Made by a program: the position numbers and the translations under genes
Shown here: positions 1 to 8,660 of the stretch, in pieces
Position numbering within the stretch: position 1 is the first letter of the stretch
Layout of the letters: each line of letters begins with the position of its first letter
Notes under the pieces: model-generated
What the model saw: the letters and a program-made list of their open reading frames with translations, nothing else
Databases searched by the model: none
Told to the model about the DNA's origin: nothing
Assembly: GCF_002252505.1 (NCBI RefSeq)
Contig: NZ_NNRL01000163.1
Location: forward strand, 439,981-503,980
Direction of reading: 5' to 3'
Length of the DNA: 64,000 nt
Source of the DNA: Brucella grignonensis
GTDB taxonomy: Bacteria; Pseudomonadota; Alphaproteobacteria; Rhizobiales; Rhizobiaceae

Positions 1-29
1 TGCTGGAACTGGCCAGCAACGAAGTTTAA
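1..29 (+). CDS. 3' end of an upstream gene (partial)
   Basis: An open frame enters from the left edge and ends in a TAA at 27-29, reading LELASNEV at its C-terminus. A strong hairpin terminator follows about 30 bases later, which supports this being a true gene end. Eight residues are too few to name the product. Confidence 0.45.
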
Positions 30-61
30 CACGCAATCCAATTCATCAAATCGGGACTGAA

Positions 62-88
62 AACGCCGCCCAACCGGGCGGCGTTTTT
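62..88 (+). terminator. Rho-independent terminator
   Basis: A perfect 10-bp GC-rich stem (62-71 with 76-85, loop AACC) runs into a T-tract. It closes the gene that enters from the left edge and insulates it from the CoA transferase operon that starts at 180. Confidence 0.9.
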
Positions 89-129
89 GCATTCAAAGCC
101 CAAATTCGGTCTTGCCTTCCATAAATCCA

Positions 130-152
130 TATGTGAAGACTATATTTACATA
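130..152. promoter_or_regulatory. Candidate operator upstream of the CoA transferase operon
   Basis: A near-palindrome TATGTGAA-N7-TTTACATA lies about 30 bases upstream of the start codon at 180. A looser, similar AT-rich element (around 4308-4330) lies in the IclR/binding-protein divergent region. This suggests, but does not show, that the IclR regulator encoded at 3432-4226 controls both operons. The resemblance between the two sites is weak. Confidence 0.3.
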
Positions 153-179
153 AGAAATTCATGAGGAGGGAATTTCCCG

Positions 180-1337
180 ATGTCGGAAAGCGAACTGCCG
201 CTGAGCGGGCTTGTCGTTGTTGATATGAGCCAGTTTCTGTCGGGGCCTTATTGCTCGTTGCGTCTGATGGATCTGGGCGCACGCGTCATCAAGATTGAAC
301 GGCCCGATGGTGGCGATCTCTCGCGCAGGCTTTATCTGAGTGACACGGAGATCGGCGGTGATTCCACGATTTTTCATGCGATCAATCGCGGCAAGGACAG
401 CCTTGCGATTGACCTCAAAAATCCTGACGATCTGGCAGCATTGAAAAAGCTTCTCACACAGGCCGATGTGGTTATTCAGAATTTCCGTCCCGGTGTCATC
501 AAGCGTCTTGGCCTTGATTACGAGGCAGCCAAAGAAATCAATCCGCGTCTCGTCTATGCATCGATCAGCGGCTATGGCGAAGAAGGGCCATGGGTCGGGC
601 GTCCGGGGCAGGATCTGCTGGCGCAGGCGCGCTCAGGCCTCATGTGGCTCAATGGTGATGAAGGGCAGGGACCGGTGCCATTCGGTCTGGCGGTTGCCGA
701 TATGCTGGCGGGGGCCGCGGCCGCACAGGGAATTCTCGCAGCGCTGGTTCGCCGCGGCATCACCAATAGAGGCTCGCATGTCGAAACCAGCCTTCTCGAA
801 GCGCTGGTTGATTTCCAGTTTGAAGTGCTGACCACCCACCTTAACGATGGTCGCCGCCTGCCAAAGCGGTCCGATTTCCGCAGCGCGCATGCCTATCTTG
901 CAGCACCTTACGGTGTCTATCCAGCAGCGGACGGTTATCTGGCGATTGCCATGATGCCGATTGCGAAACTCGCACCACTGCTTGAAACCGATACGCTTTC
1001 GCCTTTCATTGAGGATGCGAAACTGGCTTTTGCCAAGCGCGATGAGATCAAGCGTCTGATTGCTGATTGTATTGCCACGAAGACGGTCGATGAATGGCTC
1101 GCCATTCTGGAACCAGCTGATATCTGGTGCGCTCGCGTTCTCAACTGGGAAGAACTACTTGCAAGCGAAGGTTTTTCAACCCTCGATCTGCTCCAGACGG
1201 TAACGCGTGAGGATGATGTTTCCATCACCACCACACGTTCCCCACTGCGCATCAATGGACAGCGTCCGAAGGTGGCACGTGCTGCACCGCGCATTGGCGA
1301 AAACAGCAAAGAAATTCGCGAGGAATTCGGTCTATGA
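180..1337 (+). CDS. CaiB/BaiF family (class III) CoA transferase
   Basis: The 385-residue protein has the full-length class III CoA-transferase layout: an N-terminal Rossmann-like segment with GARVIKIERP (33-42), then NFRPGVIKRLG (101-111) and SGYGEEGPW. The catalytic Asp of the family aligns with D174 in AVADMLAGA. It should move CoA between two carboxylic acids in the cytoplasm; the substrates cannot be read from sequence. The start follows a good GAGGAGG ribosome site. Its stop overlaps the next gene's start (ATGA), so the two are translationally coupled. It sits upstream of a fucose-type cluster, where a CoA transferase is not expected. The sugar pathway has no obvious CoA step, so its metabolic role is open. 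Confidence 0.85.
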   Translation: MSESELPLSGLVVVDMSQFLSGPYCSLRLMDLGARVIKIERPDGGDLSRRLYLSDTEIGGDSTIFHAINRGKDSLAIDLKNPDDLAALKKLLTQADVVIQNFRPGVIKRLGLDYEAAKEINPRLVYASISGYGEEGPWVGRPGQDLLAQARSGLMWLNGDEGQGPVPFGLAVADMLAGAAAAQGILAALVRRGITNRGSHVETSLLEALVDFQFEVLTTHLNDGRRLPKRSDFRSAHAYLAAPYGVYPAADGYLAIAMMPIAKLAPLLETDTLSPFIEDAKLAFAKRDEIKRLIADCIATKTVDEWLAILEPADIWCARVLNWEELLASEGFSTLDLLQTVTREDDVSITTTRSPLRINGQRPKVARAAPRIGENSKEIREEFGL

Positions 1338-2458
1338 GCACGATCAAGCTGAAAGGCATGACCTGGAGCCACCCGCGCAGCTATGATCCGATGGTTGCCG
1401 GTGCCGAGCAGTGGCTCGCGGACAAGGGCGTCGAAATCGAGTGGGAAAAGCGGTCGCTACAGGATTTCGAGACCTTTCCGGTCGAGGAACTGGCGTGCAA
1501 TTTCGATATGATCGTGATCGACCATCCGCATGTGGGCCAGATCACCAAGGAAGGCTGTCTGCTGCCGCTTGATGTGCCGGGCCGCGAAACGGAACTGAAA
1601 AAGCTTGCCGAAGGTTCGGTCGGCCAGTCCTTCCCAAGCTATAACTGGCAGGGGCGGCAATGGGCATTTCCGCTTGATGCCGCCACACAGGTTCAGGCAT
1701 GGCGTCCCGATCTGATGGATAGTCCTGCAAGCTCATGGGGTGAAGTTCTGCGCCTTGCGCGCGCCGGGAAAGTTCTGCTGCCACTGCGCTCACCGCATTC
1801 GCTGATGTGCTTTTATACACTCGTTGCCAATGCCGGAACGCCTTGCGCGGTTGAAGGCGAACTGATCTCTGTTGAGGATGGCGCGAAAGCTTTTGAGCAA
1901 CTGCGCGAGATCGCTTCGCTGGTAAAGCCGGAATGCTTCGGCATGGATCCGATTGCCGTGTTTGAAGAAATGGCAGAGCTGGAATCCGAAATCGCGTGCT
2001 CACCCCTGATCTACGGCTATGTGAATTATGCCATGCCGGGTTTCCGCGACCGCCTGATCCGCTTTGCCGATGTTCCAGCGGGTCCAGCAGGTGTTGCAGG
2101 CTCGGCTCTGGGCGGTACGGGTATTGCTGTTTCAGCCTTCAGCAAGCATCCTGAATCGGCAATCGACTTTGCTTACTGGATTGCAAGCGGTGACGTACAG
2201 AAGGGGCTTTATGCGGCCTCCAATGGTCAGCCGGGACATGCGGAAGCATGGGAAGACGACACTGTGAATGCGGCGACGTCTGACTTCTACCGCGACACGC
2301 GCGCGACACTGGAAGGCGCATGGGTACGTCCGCGTCACGATGGCTATATGCCGTTTCAGGAAGCGGCATCGGAACGCATCAACAAGGGCTTGCTGGACAA
2401 TGAGAAGGCGGAAGATGTCGTTGCCGATCTCAATCGGCTTTTCCGCGAAAGCTTTTAA
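1334..2458 (+). CDS. Solute-binding-protein homologue lacking a signal peptide
   Basis: A 374-residue protein resembling family 1 extracellular solute-binding proteins: an N-terminal KGMTWSHPRSYDPMV segment, a hinge-like region with DVPAGPAGVAGSALGGTG, and a C-terminal YMPFQEAASERI segment typical of sugar-binding proteins. Unlike true periplasmic members it has no hydrophobic N-terminal signal; the first residues are MSTIKLKGM. It overlaps the CoA transferase gene by 4 bases and has no permease of its own in this two-gene operon, which ends at a terminator. It may be a cytoplasmic ligand-binding protein or a repurposed enzyme. An upstream alternative start that would restore a signal peptide is not possible, because the CoA transferase occupies that sequence. 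Confidence 0.7.
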   Translation: MSTIKLKGMTWSHPRSYDPMVAGAEQWLADKGVEIEWEKRSLQDFETFPVEELACNFDMIVIDHPHVGQITKEGCLLPLDVPGRETELKKLAEGSVGQSFPSYNWQGRQWAFPLDAATQVQAWRPDLMDSPASSWGEVLRLARAGKVLLPLRSPHSLMCFYTLVANAGTPCAVEGELISVEDGAKAFEQLREIASLVKPECFGMDPIAVFEEMAELESEIACSPLIYGYVNYAMPGFRDRLIRFADVPAGPAGVAGSALGGTGIAVSAFSKHPESAIDFAYWIASGDVQKGLYAASNGQPGHAEAWEDDTVNAATSDFYRDTRATLEGAWVRPRHDGYMPFQEAASERINKGLLDNEKAEDVVADLNRLFRESF

Positions 2459-2470
2459 TTCAACAAATTG

Positions 2471-2496
2471 GCTGGCGGTTAATCCGCCAGCTTTAT
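2471..2496 (+). terminator. Terminator between convergent genes
   Basis: An 8-bp stem (2471-2478 with 2484-2491, loop TTAAT) is followed by TTTAT. It lies between the plus-strand binding-protein homologue and the minus-strand amidohydrolase and may serve both. Confidence 0.75.
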
Positions 2497-2501
2497 CAAT
2501 T

Positions 2502-3362
2502 TTATAGCTTCCAGAGACGCGTTGCATTCTCGGAGAGAAGCAGCGCTTTTTCGTCGTCGCTGCATCCTTCAAGAAGCGCATGGGTTGTGGCCACCCAAGT
2601 CGAAAGTCCGGCATCGACACTGCTCGCCCCCGGAACTGCTAAAGTGCAGACGGGCCAGTCGCTGCCCCACACAATCCGCTCCCAACCGAAGGCCTGAATG
2701 ACGTGCTCCACATAGGGGCACACGGTGTCGACGGTCCAGCTTTCAGCATCGGCATAGGCAACCACGCCGGAAATCTTGGCCGTCACATTGTCGCGCTGCG
2801 CAATCTCGTTAATGCCCTTCTGCCAGACTTCCAGCGCACCTGACTTGATGTCCGGCACGCCGCAATGATCGAGCACGAATTGCACGTCCGGGGCAAGATC
2901 GGCAAGTGCCGTCACTTTGTCGATCTGGTGTGGGAGTGTGCAGAGATCAAAGGTCAGGCCAGTGCCTTCCAGCCGCTTGATATTCTCGCGGAAAAGAACA
3001 CCCTCAGAAACGTCATCGGGTACGACATGCAGCACGCGGCGAAAGCCTTTGACGAAAGGATTGCCAAGCTGCAATTCGAGATATTCGGGAAAGCCTGGCT
3101 CTTCCGGGCGGCAGGAGGCAATTGCACCTTTTATAAAGCCACCATTCGCGATTGAAATATCCTGAACATGGTGCGTCTCGGCTTGAATGCTATCAGCGGC
3201 AACATCCACTTCCATGTGCAGCGCTGCCTTGATGCCGCAGCGTTCGGCCTGCTTCCGATAGGTCTCAAACAGAAAGTCGCGGTTGAGCGCCGGGACATCC
3301 CCCAGCCATGGATAGTTGAGCGCGCTTTTGTCTATCAGATGCAGATGGGTATCGATAATCAT
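2502..3362 (-). CDS. Amidohydrolase-fold lactonase, probable L-fucono-1,5-lactonase
   Basis: The 286-residue protein belongs to the COG3618 amidohydrolase family. Metal-ligand motifs are visible: DTHLHL (D4, H6, H8), LDHCGVPD (165-171) and WGSDWP with D235. Relatives in the Xanthomonas-type L-fucose pathway hydrolyse L-fucono-1,5-lactone to L-fuconate. That assignment is supported by the fuconate dehydratase, SDR, FAH hydrolase and mutarotase on the opposite strand. It lies 69 bases downstream of the IclR gene on the same strand, so it may be co-transcribed with it. Its ribosome site is part of a perfect inverted repeat (see 3363-3409). Substrate is inferred from context; a different sugar lactone is possible. 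Confidence 0.8.
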   Translation of the reverse strand: MIIDTHLHLIDKSALNYPWLGDVPALNRDFLFETYRKQAERCGIKAALHMEVDVAADSIQAETHHVQDISIANGGFIKGAIASCRPEEPGFPEYLELQLGNPFVKGFRRVLHVVPDDVSEGVLFRENIKRLEGTGLTFDLCTLPHQIDKVTALADLAPDVQFVLDHCGVPDIKSGALEVWQKGINEIAQRDNVTAKISGVVAYADAESWTVDTVCPYVEHVIQAFGWERIVWGSDWPVCTLAVPGASSVDAGLSTWVATTHALLEGCSDDEKALLLSENATRLWKL

Positions 3363-3409
3363 GAAAACTCTCCTCCTCCGTTATATTTTCAAAAAAGAAG
3401 AGAGTTTTC
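3363..3409 (-). promoter_or_regulatory. Hairpin that can mask the lactonase ribosome site
   Basis: A perfect 10-bp inverted repeat (GAAAACTCTC at 3363-3372, its complement at 3400-3409) sits in the IclR-lactonase spacer. On the minus-strand transcript the 3' arm covers the bases directly before the ATG and part of the GGAGGAGGAG ribosome site. Folding would therefore reduce initiation. This is a structural inference. Confidence 0.45.
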
Positions 3410-3431
3410 AAATAAGAATTGTTGGCGCTGT

Positions 3432-4226
3432 TTAATCAGTTGTTCCGATATCGGAACCAACCAGCTTCGACAGGTCTTTGACAGTCTTTTGCAGCAGATT
3501 GATCGTCTGTGTGATGTCGGGTGCAGCGGTCGAATTGACGAGCGTGACATAGGGACAGGTGAGCGCTGCAATGCATGTGCCGTCCGGCCCGAGAATCGGT
3601 GCCGACAGGTTATAGACGCCAGCCACCTGTGCACTTGGCATCATCTCATAGCCGCGCTCGCGAATCTGGTCGAGGCGCTCATAGAAGCTATCGTCAAGCT
3701 GTGCACTTTCGCCGCCTTTCACATATTCCGCGATCATCATCTTGCGCTCTTCCGGTGAACGGAAGGCCAAAAGCACATGGCCGGAACCTGTATCAAACAG
3801 GCTGATATGCGAACCGACGCGGATCGAAATACCCCAATAGTCCGGGGCTTCCTGCTGGGCGATCACCACAACAGAACCGCGGTCGAAAACCGCGAGCTGG
3901 TTGGCTTGCTTTGAGCGGTCTGCGAGTTCGCGCATGAAGGGCGTGGCGAATGATGCAAGTCTGCGCACCGGCGCATGCAGATGTGCAAGACCGAATAGTT
4001 TCAGCGTCAGAGAATAACGGTCGCCTTCGAGCTTGGTCACATAACCGCGCTTCACCAGCCGGTCGAGCATCCGATAAAACTCGTTGGGGCTGCGGTCGAG
4101 ATATTTGGCAATCTCGGCTTGACTTAAGCCGCCATCGACGCTCGCCAGCAATTCGAGAATATCCAGCCCCTTGTCCAGCGCAGGCGCGCGGTAGCGATCA
4201 TCCGTTTCCAAACTGGTCCCCTTCAT
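3432..4226 (-). CDS. IclR-family transcriptional regulator
   Basis: The 264-residue protein has an N-terminal winged helix (ALDKGLDILELLASVDGG, then SQAEIAKYLDRSPNEFYRMLDRLVKRGYV at about 39-67) and a C-terminal IclR effector domain with GSHISLFDTGSGHVLLAF and a late PILGPDG segment. It is divergent from the sugar ABC transporter operon across a 153-base spacer and precedes the lactonase on its own strand. It most likely senses a sugar acid and controls both sides, since IclR proteins often bind such acids; the ligand is not visible from sequence. Confidence 0.88.
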   Translation of the reverse strand: MKGTSLETDDRYRAPALDKGLDILELLASVDGGLSQAEIAKYLDRSPNEFYRMLDRLVKRGYVTKLEGDRYSLTLKLFGLAHLHAPVRRLASFATPFMRELADRSKQANQLAVFDRGSVVVIAQQEAPDYWGISIRVGSHISLFDTGSGHVLLAFRSPEERKMMIAEYVKGGESAQLDDSFYERLDQIRERGYEMMPSAQVAGVYNLSAPILGPDGTCIAALTCPYVTLVNSTAAPDITQTINLLQKTVKDLSKLVGSDIGTTD

Positions 4227-4379
4227 GAATAGCCTTCTTCATATACGAACATCGCAAGTGATGAAAGTCGTGAACGCAGCGAAAGCGCCTTGACCGGCTG
4301 TGAATATTATGTTTGCATATAAATACACAATTTACAATTGGGTGCGGGCACGGGAGGTGCCCGTCATGAGGAGGAAAGC

Positions 4380-5696
4380 ATGAGGAATTTTACGACATCT
4401 GTGCTGGCAGGTTCAGTCCTGCTTGCGCTGGGTATGGTTTCTGCGGGGGCTGCGGAACTTCCGGGCAAATTTGAAGGCGTTACAATTGACGCCAAGCTCA
4501 TTGGTGGTCAGCAGTATGAAGCGCTGTATTCGCGCATTGCCGAATGGGAAAAAGCGACTGGTGCCAAGGTCAATATCCTGTCCAAGAAGAACCACTTCGA
4601 GCTGGACAAGGAAATCAAGTCGGACATTGCATCCGGCTCGATCAATTGGTGCGTTGGTTCCAACCACTCGTCCTTTGCACCACAATATCCTACCCTTTAT
4701 GCCGACCTGAACGCTTTGGTTCCAAAGGAAGAAATCGAAGGCTTCGTGCCATCGGTCATCAAGGCGTCGACGCTTAACGACAAGCTGATCATGCTGCCGC
4801 GGGCGCAATACGACGTCTCGGCGCTCTACTATCAGAAGAGCCTCTACGAAGATGACGCCAAGAAGGCGGCATTCAAGGAAAAATACGGCTACGATCTGGC
4901 GCCGCCAAAGACCTGGAAGGAAGTTTCCGATCAGGCTGTATTCTTCGCTGACCCGCCAAATTTCTACGGCACGCAGTTTGCGGGCAAGGAAGAAGCGATC
5001 AATGGCCGCTTCTATGAAATGCTGGTGGCTGAAGGCGGCGAATATCTCAAGGACGGCAAGCCTGCTTTCAACTCTGAAGCCGGTGTTCGTGCGCTCGACT
5101 GGTTCGTCAATCTTTACAAGGCCAAGGCCGTTCCTGCAGGCACCACCAACTATCTGTGGGATGAGTTGGGCGCTGGCTTTGCATCCGGCACCATTGCACT
5201 CAATCTGGATTGGCCGGGCTGGGCGACCTATTTCAACGATCCAAAGTCGTCGAAAGTCGCAGGCAATGTCGGTATCGCCGTCGCGCCGGAAGGTTCATCG
5301 GGTAAGCGCACTGGCTGGTCGGGTCATCATGGCTTCTCGGTCACTGAAACCTGCAACAATAAAGAAGCTGCCGCATCGCTCGTCTGGTTCCTGACCAATG
5401 AGGATTCGCAGAAGCAGGAATCGGCTGCTGGTACGCTGCCAACCCGCACCGCCGTCTGGGATTATGTCATCGAACAGGCTGCTTCCGATCCATACAAGAA
5501 GGAAGTGCTTTCGGTGTTCCAGGAAACGGCAAAGACCGCTTTCCCGGTTCCGCAGACCCCATCCTGGATCGAAATTTCCAACGCTGTTTATCCTGAGCTT
5601 CAGGCAGCTATCCTTGGTGACAAGACCTCACAGCAGGCGCTTGATGATGCAGCCAAGAAGGCAACGCAGATCCTTGAGGATGCTGGCGAGCTTTAA
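4380..5696 (+). CDS. Sugar ABC transporter substrate-binding protein (family 1)
   Basis: The 438-residue periplasmic protein begins with a clear signal peptide (MRNFTTSVLAG then a hydrophobic core, cleavage near AGAAE). The rest is a typical MalE/UgpB-like sugar-binding fold. I choose the ATG at 4380 because GAGGAGGAAAGC precedes it; an upstream in-frame start at 4338 would add residues in front of the signal peptide. A hairpin (4345-4351 with 4357-4363) lies in the leader just before the ribosome site. It is the first gene of the long catabolic operon and should capture the sugar, most likely L-fucose or a fucoside, for the two permeases downstream. Confidence 0.88.
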   Translation: MRNFTTSVLAGSVLLALGMVSAGAAELPGKFEGVTIDAKLIGGQQYEALYSRIAEWEKATGAKVNILSKKNHFELDKEIKSDIASGSINWCVGSNHSSFAPQYPTLYADLNALVPKEEIEGFVPSVIKASTLNDKLIMLPRAQYDVSALYYQKSLYEDDAKKAAFKEKYGYDLAPPKTWKEVSDQAVFFADPPNFYGTQFAGKEEAINGRFYEMLVAEGGEYLKDGKPAFNSEAGVRALDWFVNLYKAKAVPAGTTNYLWDELGAGFASGTIALNLDWPGWATYFNDPKSSKVAGNVGIAVAPEGSSGKRTGWSGHHGFSVTETCNNKEAAASLVWFLTNEDSQKQESAAGTLPTRTAVWDYVIEQAASDPYKKEVLSVFQETAKTAFPVPQTPSWIEISNAVYPELQAAILGDKTSQQALDDAAKKATQILEDAGEL

Positions 5697-5727
5697 GCCC
5701 GCCGTTTGATTTAAACTATGACTTCAT

Positions 5728-5751
5728 GGCCCGCTCTAACCGGGGCGGGCC
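5728..5751 (+). other. Stem-loop between binding protein and permease genes
   Basis: The arms GGCCCGC (5728-5734) and GCGGGCC (5745-5751) pair perfectly, followed by ACTTTT. Such structures after a binding-protein gene commonly cause partial termination or protect the upstream message, giving more binding protein than permease. That role is inferred. Confidence 0.6.
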
Positions 5752-5784
5752 ACTTTTGCGCTTAATGACCGCTTCGGAAGAACA

Positions 5785-6678
5785 ATGTTTAAACGAATTT
5801 CCCCGCCGGTTCTGCTTTTGCTTCCGGCCTTCATCATTCTCGCAGCGGTGGTTCTGTTTCCCCTCGCGCTTTCGCTCTATTCAAGCTTCACGCCGTTCCG
5901 GCTGACGCGTCCTGAAAGCCTGTTCAACTTCATCGGCTTGCGTAACTATCAGCGCATCATGAGTGATTGGGTGTTCTGGGCTGCATTCATCCGCACGGTG
6001 ATTTTCCTCACCATCGCGCTCAATCTGGAAATGCTGCTCGGCCTTGGCTTAGCGCTGCTCATCAATAAGGCCACCCACGGTCAGCGTGTTTTGCGCACGC
6101 TGATGATGTTCCCGATGATGTTTTCGCCGGTGCTCGTTGGCTTCCAGTTCAAGTTCATGTTCAACGACAATATCGGTCTCGTGAACAATGCGCTGCAATC
6201 TCTGGGCATCACCAGCCAGGCTATTCCATGGCTGATCGACGGCAATCTGGCGCTGTTTGCGATTTTGCTGGCAGAAGTCTGGATGTCGACCTCGGTGTTC
6301 GCAATCCTTATTCTGGGCGGTCTTCTGTCCATGCCGCAGGACCCGGTTGAAGCGGCCCGCGTTGATGGCTGCACGCCATGGCAGACCTTCCGCTATGTCA
6401 TCTGGCCTTATCTGATGCCATTTGCCTTTATCGCAATGACCATTCGTTCGCTCGATGTAGCGCGTGCCTATGACATCGTGAAGATCATGACCGATGGTGG
6501 CCCGGCACGGCGAACCGAGCTGATCTGGACGCTGGTCGGACGCACGGCCTATTCGGATGCGCAGATGGGCTTGGCCAATGCCATGGCTTATGTCGCGATC
6601 CTGCTCTCGATCCTCTTCACCGTAATGTTCTTCCGCAAGCTTGCAGCCGCACGCGCGCAAATTGGAGCGGAGTGGTAA
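5785..6678 (+). CDS. Sugar ABC transporter permease (MalF/UgpA type)
   Basis: The 297-residue inner-membrane protein has about six hydrophobic segments and the cytoplasmic EAA loop EAARVDGCTPWQTFRYVIWP that contacts the ATPase. The first transmembrane segment starts within the first 10 residues. It pairs with the second permease, whose start lies directly after its stop. Together with the genes at 4380, 6681 and 7567 it makes a complete CUT1-type importer. Confidence 0.9.
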   Translation: MFKRISPPVLLLLPAFIILAAVVLFPLALSLYSSFTPFRLTRPESLFNFIGLRNYQRIMSDWVFWAAFIRTVIFLTIALNLEMLLGLGLALLINKATHGQRVLRTLMMFPMMFSPVLVGFQFKFMFNDNIGLVNNALQSLGITSQAIPWLIDGNLALFAILLAEVWMSTSVFAILILGGLLSMPQDPVEAARVDGCTPWQTFRYVIWPYLMPFAFIAMTIRSLDVARAYDIVKIMTDGGPARRTELIWTLVGRTAYSDAQMGLANAMAYVAILLSILFTVMFFRKLAAARAQIGAEW

Positions 6679-6680
6679 TC

Positions 6681-7559
6681 ATGGCTTCCAAAACCCTCTC
6701 TAATGATCAGCATCGTCTGCTACGTCGCGTCAAGAAAGTCGCCTATCTCATCGGCCTGTTTCTCGCGATGACGATCATTTGTCTGCCCGGTCTGTGGATC
6801 GTGCTGTCCTCGCTGCGCCCGCCGGTCGAAATCATGGCAAAGCCACCGGTCTGGATTCCGCAGGAAATCACGCTTGATGCTTATTATGCGATGTTTTCGG
6901 GTGCTGGCGGCGGCGGTATTCCGGTCTGGGATTATTTCCGCAACTCGCTGATTATCTCGGTCACATCCACCATCATCGCGCTGATTGTCGGTGTTTCAGG
7001 TGGCTATGCCTTTGCGCGCTTCCGCTTCTGGGGCAAGTCGACAACCTTCCTCGGCCTCATGCTGACGCGCTCGGTGCCGGGCATTGCCTTGTCGCTACCG
7101 CTCTTCATGCTCTATTCGCGCATCGGCATTATCGACACGCATTTTGGTCTGATCGTCACCTATGTGGCGCTCAATGTGCCATTCACGATCTGGCTGATCG
7201 ACGGCTTCTTCCGTCAGGTGCCGAAGGATCTGGCGGAAGCAGCCCAGATTGACGGCTGCACACGCTGGCAGGCCTTCTGGCAGGTGGAGTTTCCACTCGC
7301 TGGTCCCGGCATTGCGACCGCAGGCATTTTTGCCTTCCTCACTTCGTGGAACGAATATGCGCTGGCGTCCCAGCTTACCCGTTCCGTCAATTCCAAGACC
7401 CTTCCTGTTGGTCTTCTCGATTACACCGCTGAATTCACCATCGACTGGCGTGGCATGTGTGCGCTGGCGGTCGTGATGATTATTCCGGCGCTGACCCTCA
7501 CATTCATCGTTCAGAAGCATCTTGTTGCTGGTCTGACGTTCGGCGCGGTTAAAGGTTGA
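6681..7559 (+). CDS. Sugar ABC transporter permease (MalG/UgpE type)
   Basis: A 292-residue membrane protein with the EAA loop EAAQIDGCTRWQAFWQVEFP and the FLTSWNEYALA segment common in MalG-type permeases. I take the ATG at 6681 because GGAGCGGAG sits at a good distance upstream; a GTG at 6672 in the same frame is possible and would overlap the previous stop. It forms the second half of the transmembrane channel. Confidence 0.9.
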   Translation: MASKTLSNDQHRLLRRVKKVAYLIGLFLAMTIICLPGLWIVLSSLRPPVEIMAKPPVWIPQEITLDAYYAMFSGAGGGGIPVWDYFRNSLIISVTSTIIALIVGVSGGYAFARFRFWGKSTTFLGLMLTRSVPGIALSLPLFMLYSRIGIIDTHFGLIVTYVALNVPFTIWLIDGFFRQVPKDLAEAAQIDGCTRWQAFWQVEFPLAGPGIATAGIFAFLTSWNEYALASQLTRSVNSKTLPVGLLDYTAEFTIDWRGMCALAVVMIIPALTLTFIVQKHLVAGLTFGAVKG

Positions 7560-7566
7560 TATTACA

Positions 7567-8658
7567 ATGGCTCAGCTTTCCATTAAAAATCTCGTCAAGC
7601 GCTATGGTACAATCGAAGTGGTGCATGGCATCAATCTCGAAATCGCCGACAAGGAATTTGTAGCGCTTGTTGGCCCATCCGGCTGTGGCAAGTCCACGAC
7701 GCTGCGCATGATCGCGGGTCTTGAAAGCATCTCCGATGGTGCGCTCGAAATCGGCGGCAAGGTGGTCAACGATCTGCCACCGCGTGATCGCAACATCTCC
7801 ATGGTGTTCCAGTCCTATGCGCTTTATCCGCATATGTCGGTGCGAGAGAACATGGGCTTCTCGCTCAAAATCGCCAAGCAGCCGCAGGCGGAAATCGACC
7901 GACGCGTCAATGAAGCCTCCGCCATTCTTGGCCTCGAAGCGCTGATGGAACGCCGTCCGGCACAGCTTTCGGGCGGTCAGCGCCAGCGTGTTGCCATGGG
8001 TCGCGCCATCGTGCGCAACCCCGAAGTGTTTCTGTTCGACGAACCGCTTTCCAACCTCGACGCGAAGCTGCGCACGCAGATGCGCACCGAGATCAAAAAG
8101 CTTCATGCCAAGGTGCAGTCAACGGTTGTTTACGTGACGCATGATCAGGTCGAGGCCATGACACTGGCCGACCGCATCGTCATCATGCGCGATGGCCATA
8201 TCGAGCAGGTCGGAACACCGGATGAAGTGTTCAAGCGTCCGGCCACGCAGTTTGTTGCGGGCTTTATCGGCTCACCGCCGATGAATATGGCTGAGGCAAC
8301 CGTGCAGGGTTCGGAACTGGTCTTTGCCAGTGGCGACCGCCTGCCAGTGCCGGCACAGTTCAAGGCCAAGGTCACGGATGGCTCCAAGGTCACGTTCGGC
8401 CTGCGCCCGGATGATCTGTTTCCGAAAGGCCACGGGCTTTCATCGGGAGACGCCGTTCATGAGGGCGAATTGCGCGTTTCGATCACCGAGCCGCTTGGCA
8501 ATGAAACGCTGGTCTTTGTCGAATTTGCTGGCAAGGAATGGGTGGCGCGTATGCTCAACCCGCGTCACCTCAATTCCGGTGAAGCGATTTCCATGCATTT
8601 TGATCTGTCGCAGGCGCATCTGTTTGATGCGGCAAGCGGCAAGAGTCTGGCGGTATAG
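7567..8658 (+). CDS. Sugar ABC transporter ATP-binding protein (UgpC/MsmK type)
   Basis: The 363-residue ATPase shows Walker [10 protein letters not shown] (about 37-45), the signature [13 protein letters not shown], Walker [14 protein letters not shown] and the switch His in [16 protein letters not shown]-terminal TOBE-type regulatory region follows (FGLRPDDLF onward). It powers the importer formed by the preceding three genes. UgpC-type ATPases are sometimes shared between importers; a second one is encoded at 55014-56087. Confidence 0.92.
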   Translation: MAQLSIKNLVKRYGTIEVVHGINLEIADKEFVALVGPSGCGKSTTLRMIAGLESISDGALEIGGKVVNDLPPRDRNISMVFQSYALYPHMSVRENMGFSLKIAKQPQAEIDRRVNEASAILGLEALMERRPAQLSGGQRQRVAMGRAIVRNPEVFLFDEPLSNLDAKLRTQMRTEIKKLHAKVQSTVVYVTHDQVEAMTLADRIVIMRDGHIEQVGTPDEVFKRPATQFVAGFIGSPPMNMAEATVQGSELVFASGDRLPVPAQFKAKVTDGSKVTFGLRPDDLFPKGHGLSSGDAVHEGELRVSITEPLGNETLVFVEFAGKEWVARMLNPRHLNSGEAISMHFDLSQAHLFDAASGKSLAV

Positions 8659-8660
8659 TT

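Noticed and set aside
675-800. Possible loss of the catalytic Asp in the CaiB-type protein, since E202 occupies a VETS position
   Set aside because: Comparison with the formyl-CoA transferase pattern as I recall it places the catalytic Asp in the AVADMLAG motif (D174), which is intact. E202 lies in a different helix.
3168-3758. Long plus-strand open frame across the lactonase start and IclR gene
   Set aside because: It lies antisense to two well-supported genes and its translation shows no family features.
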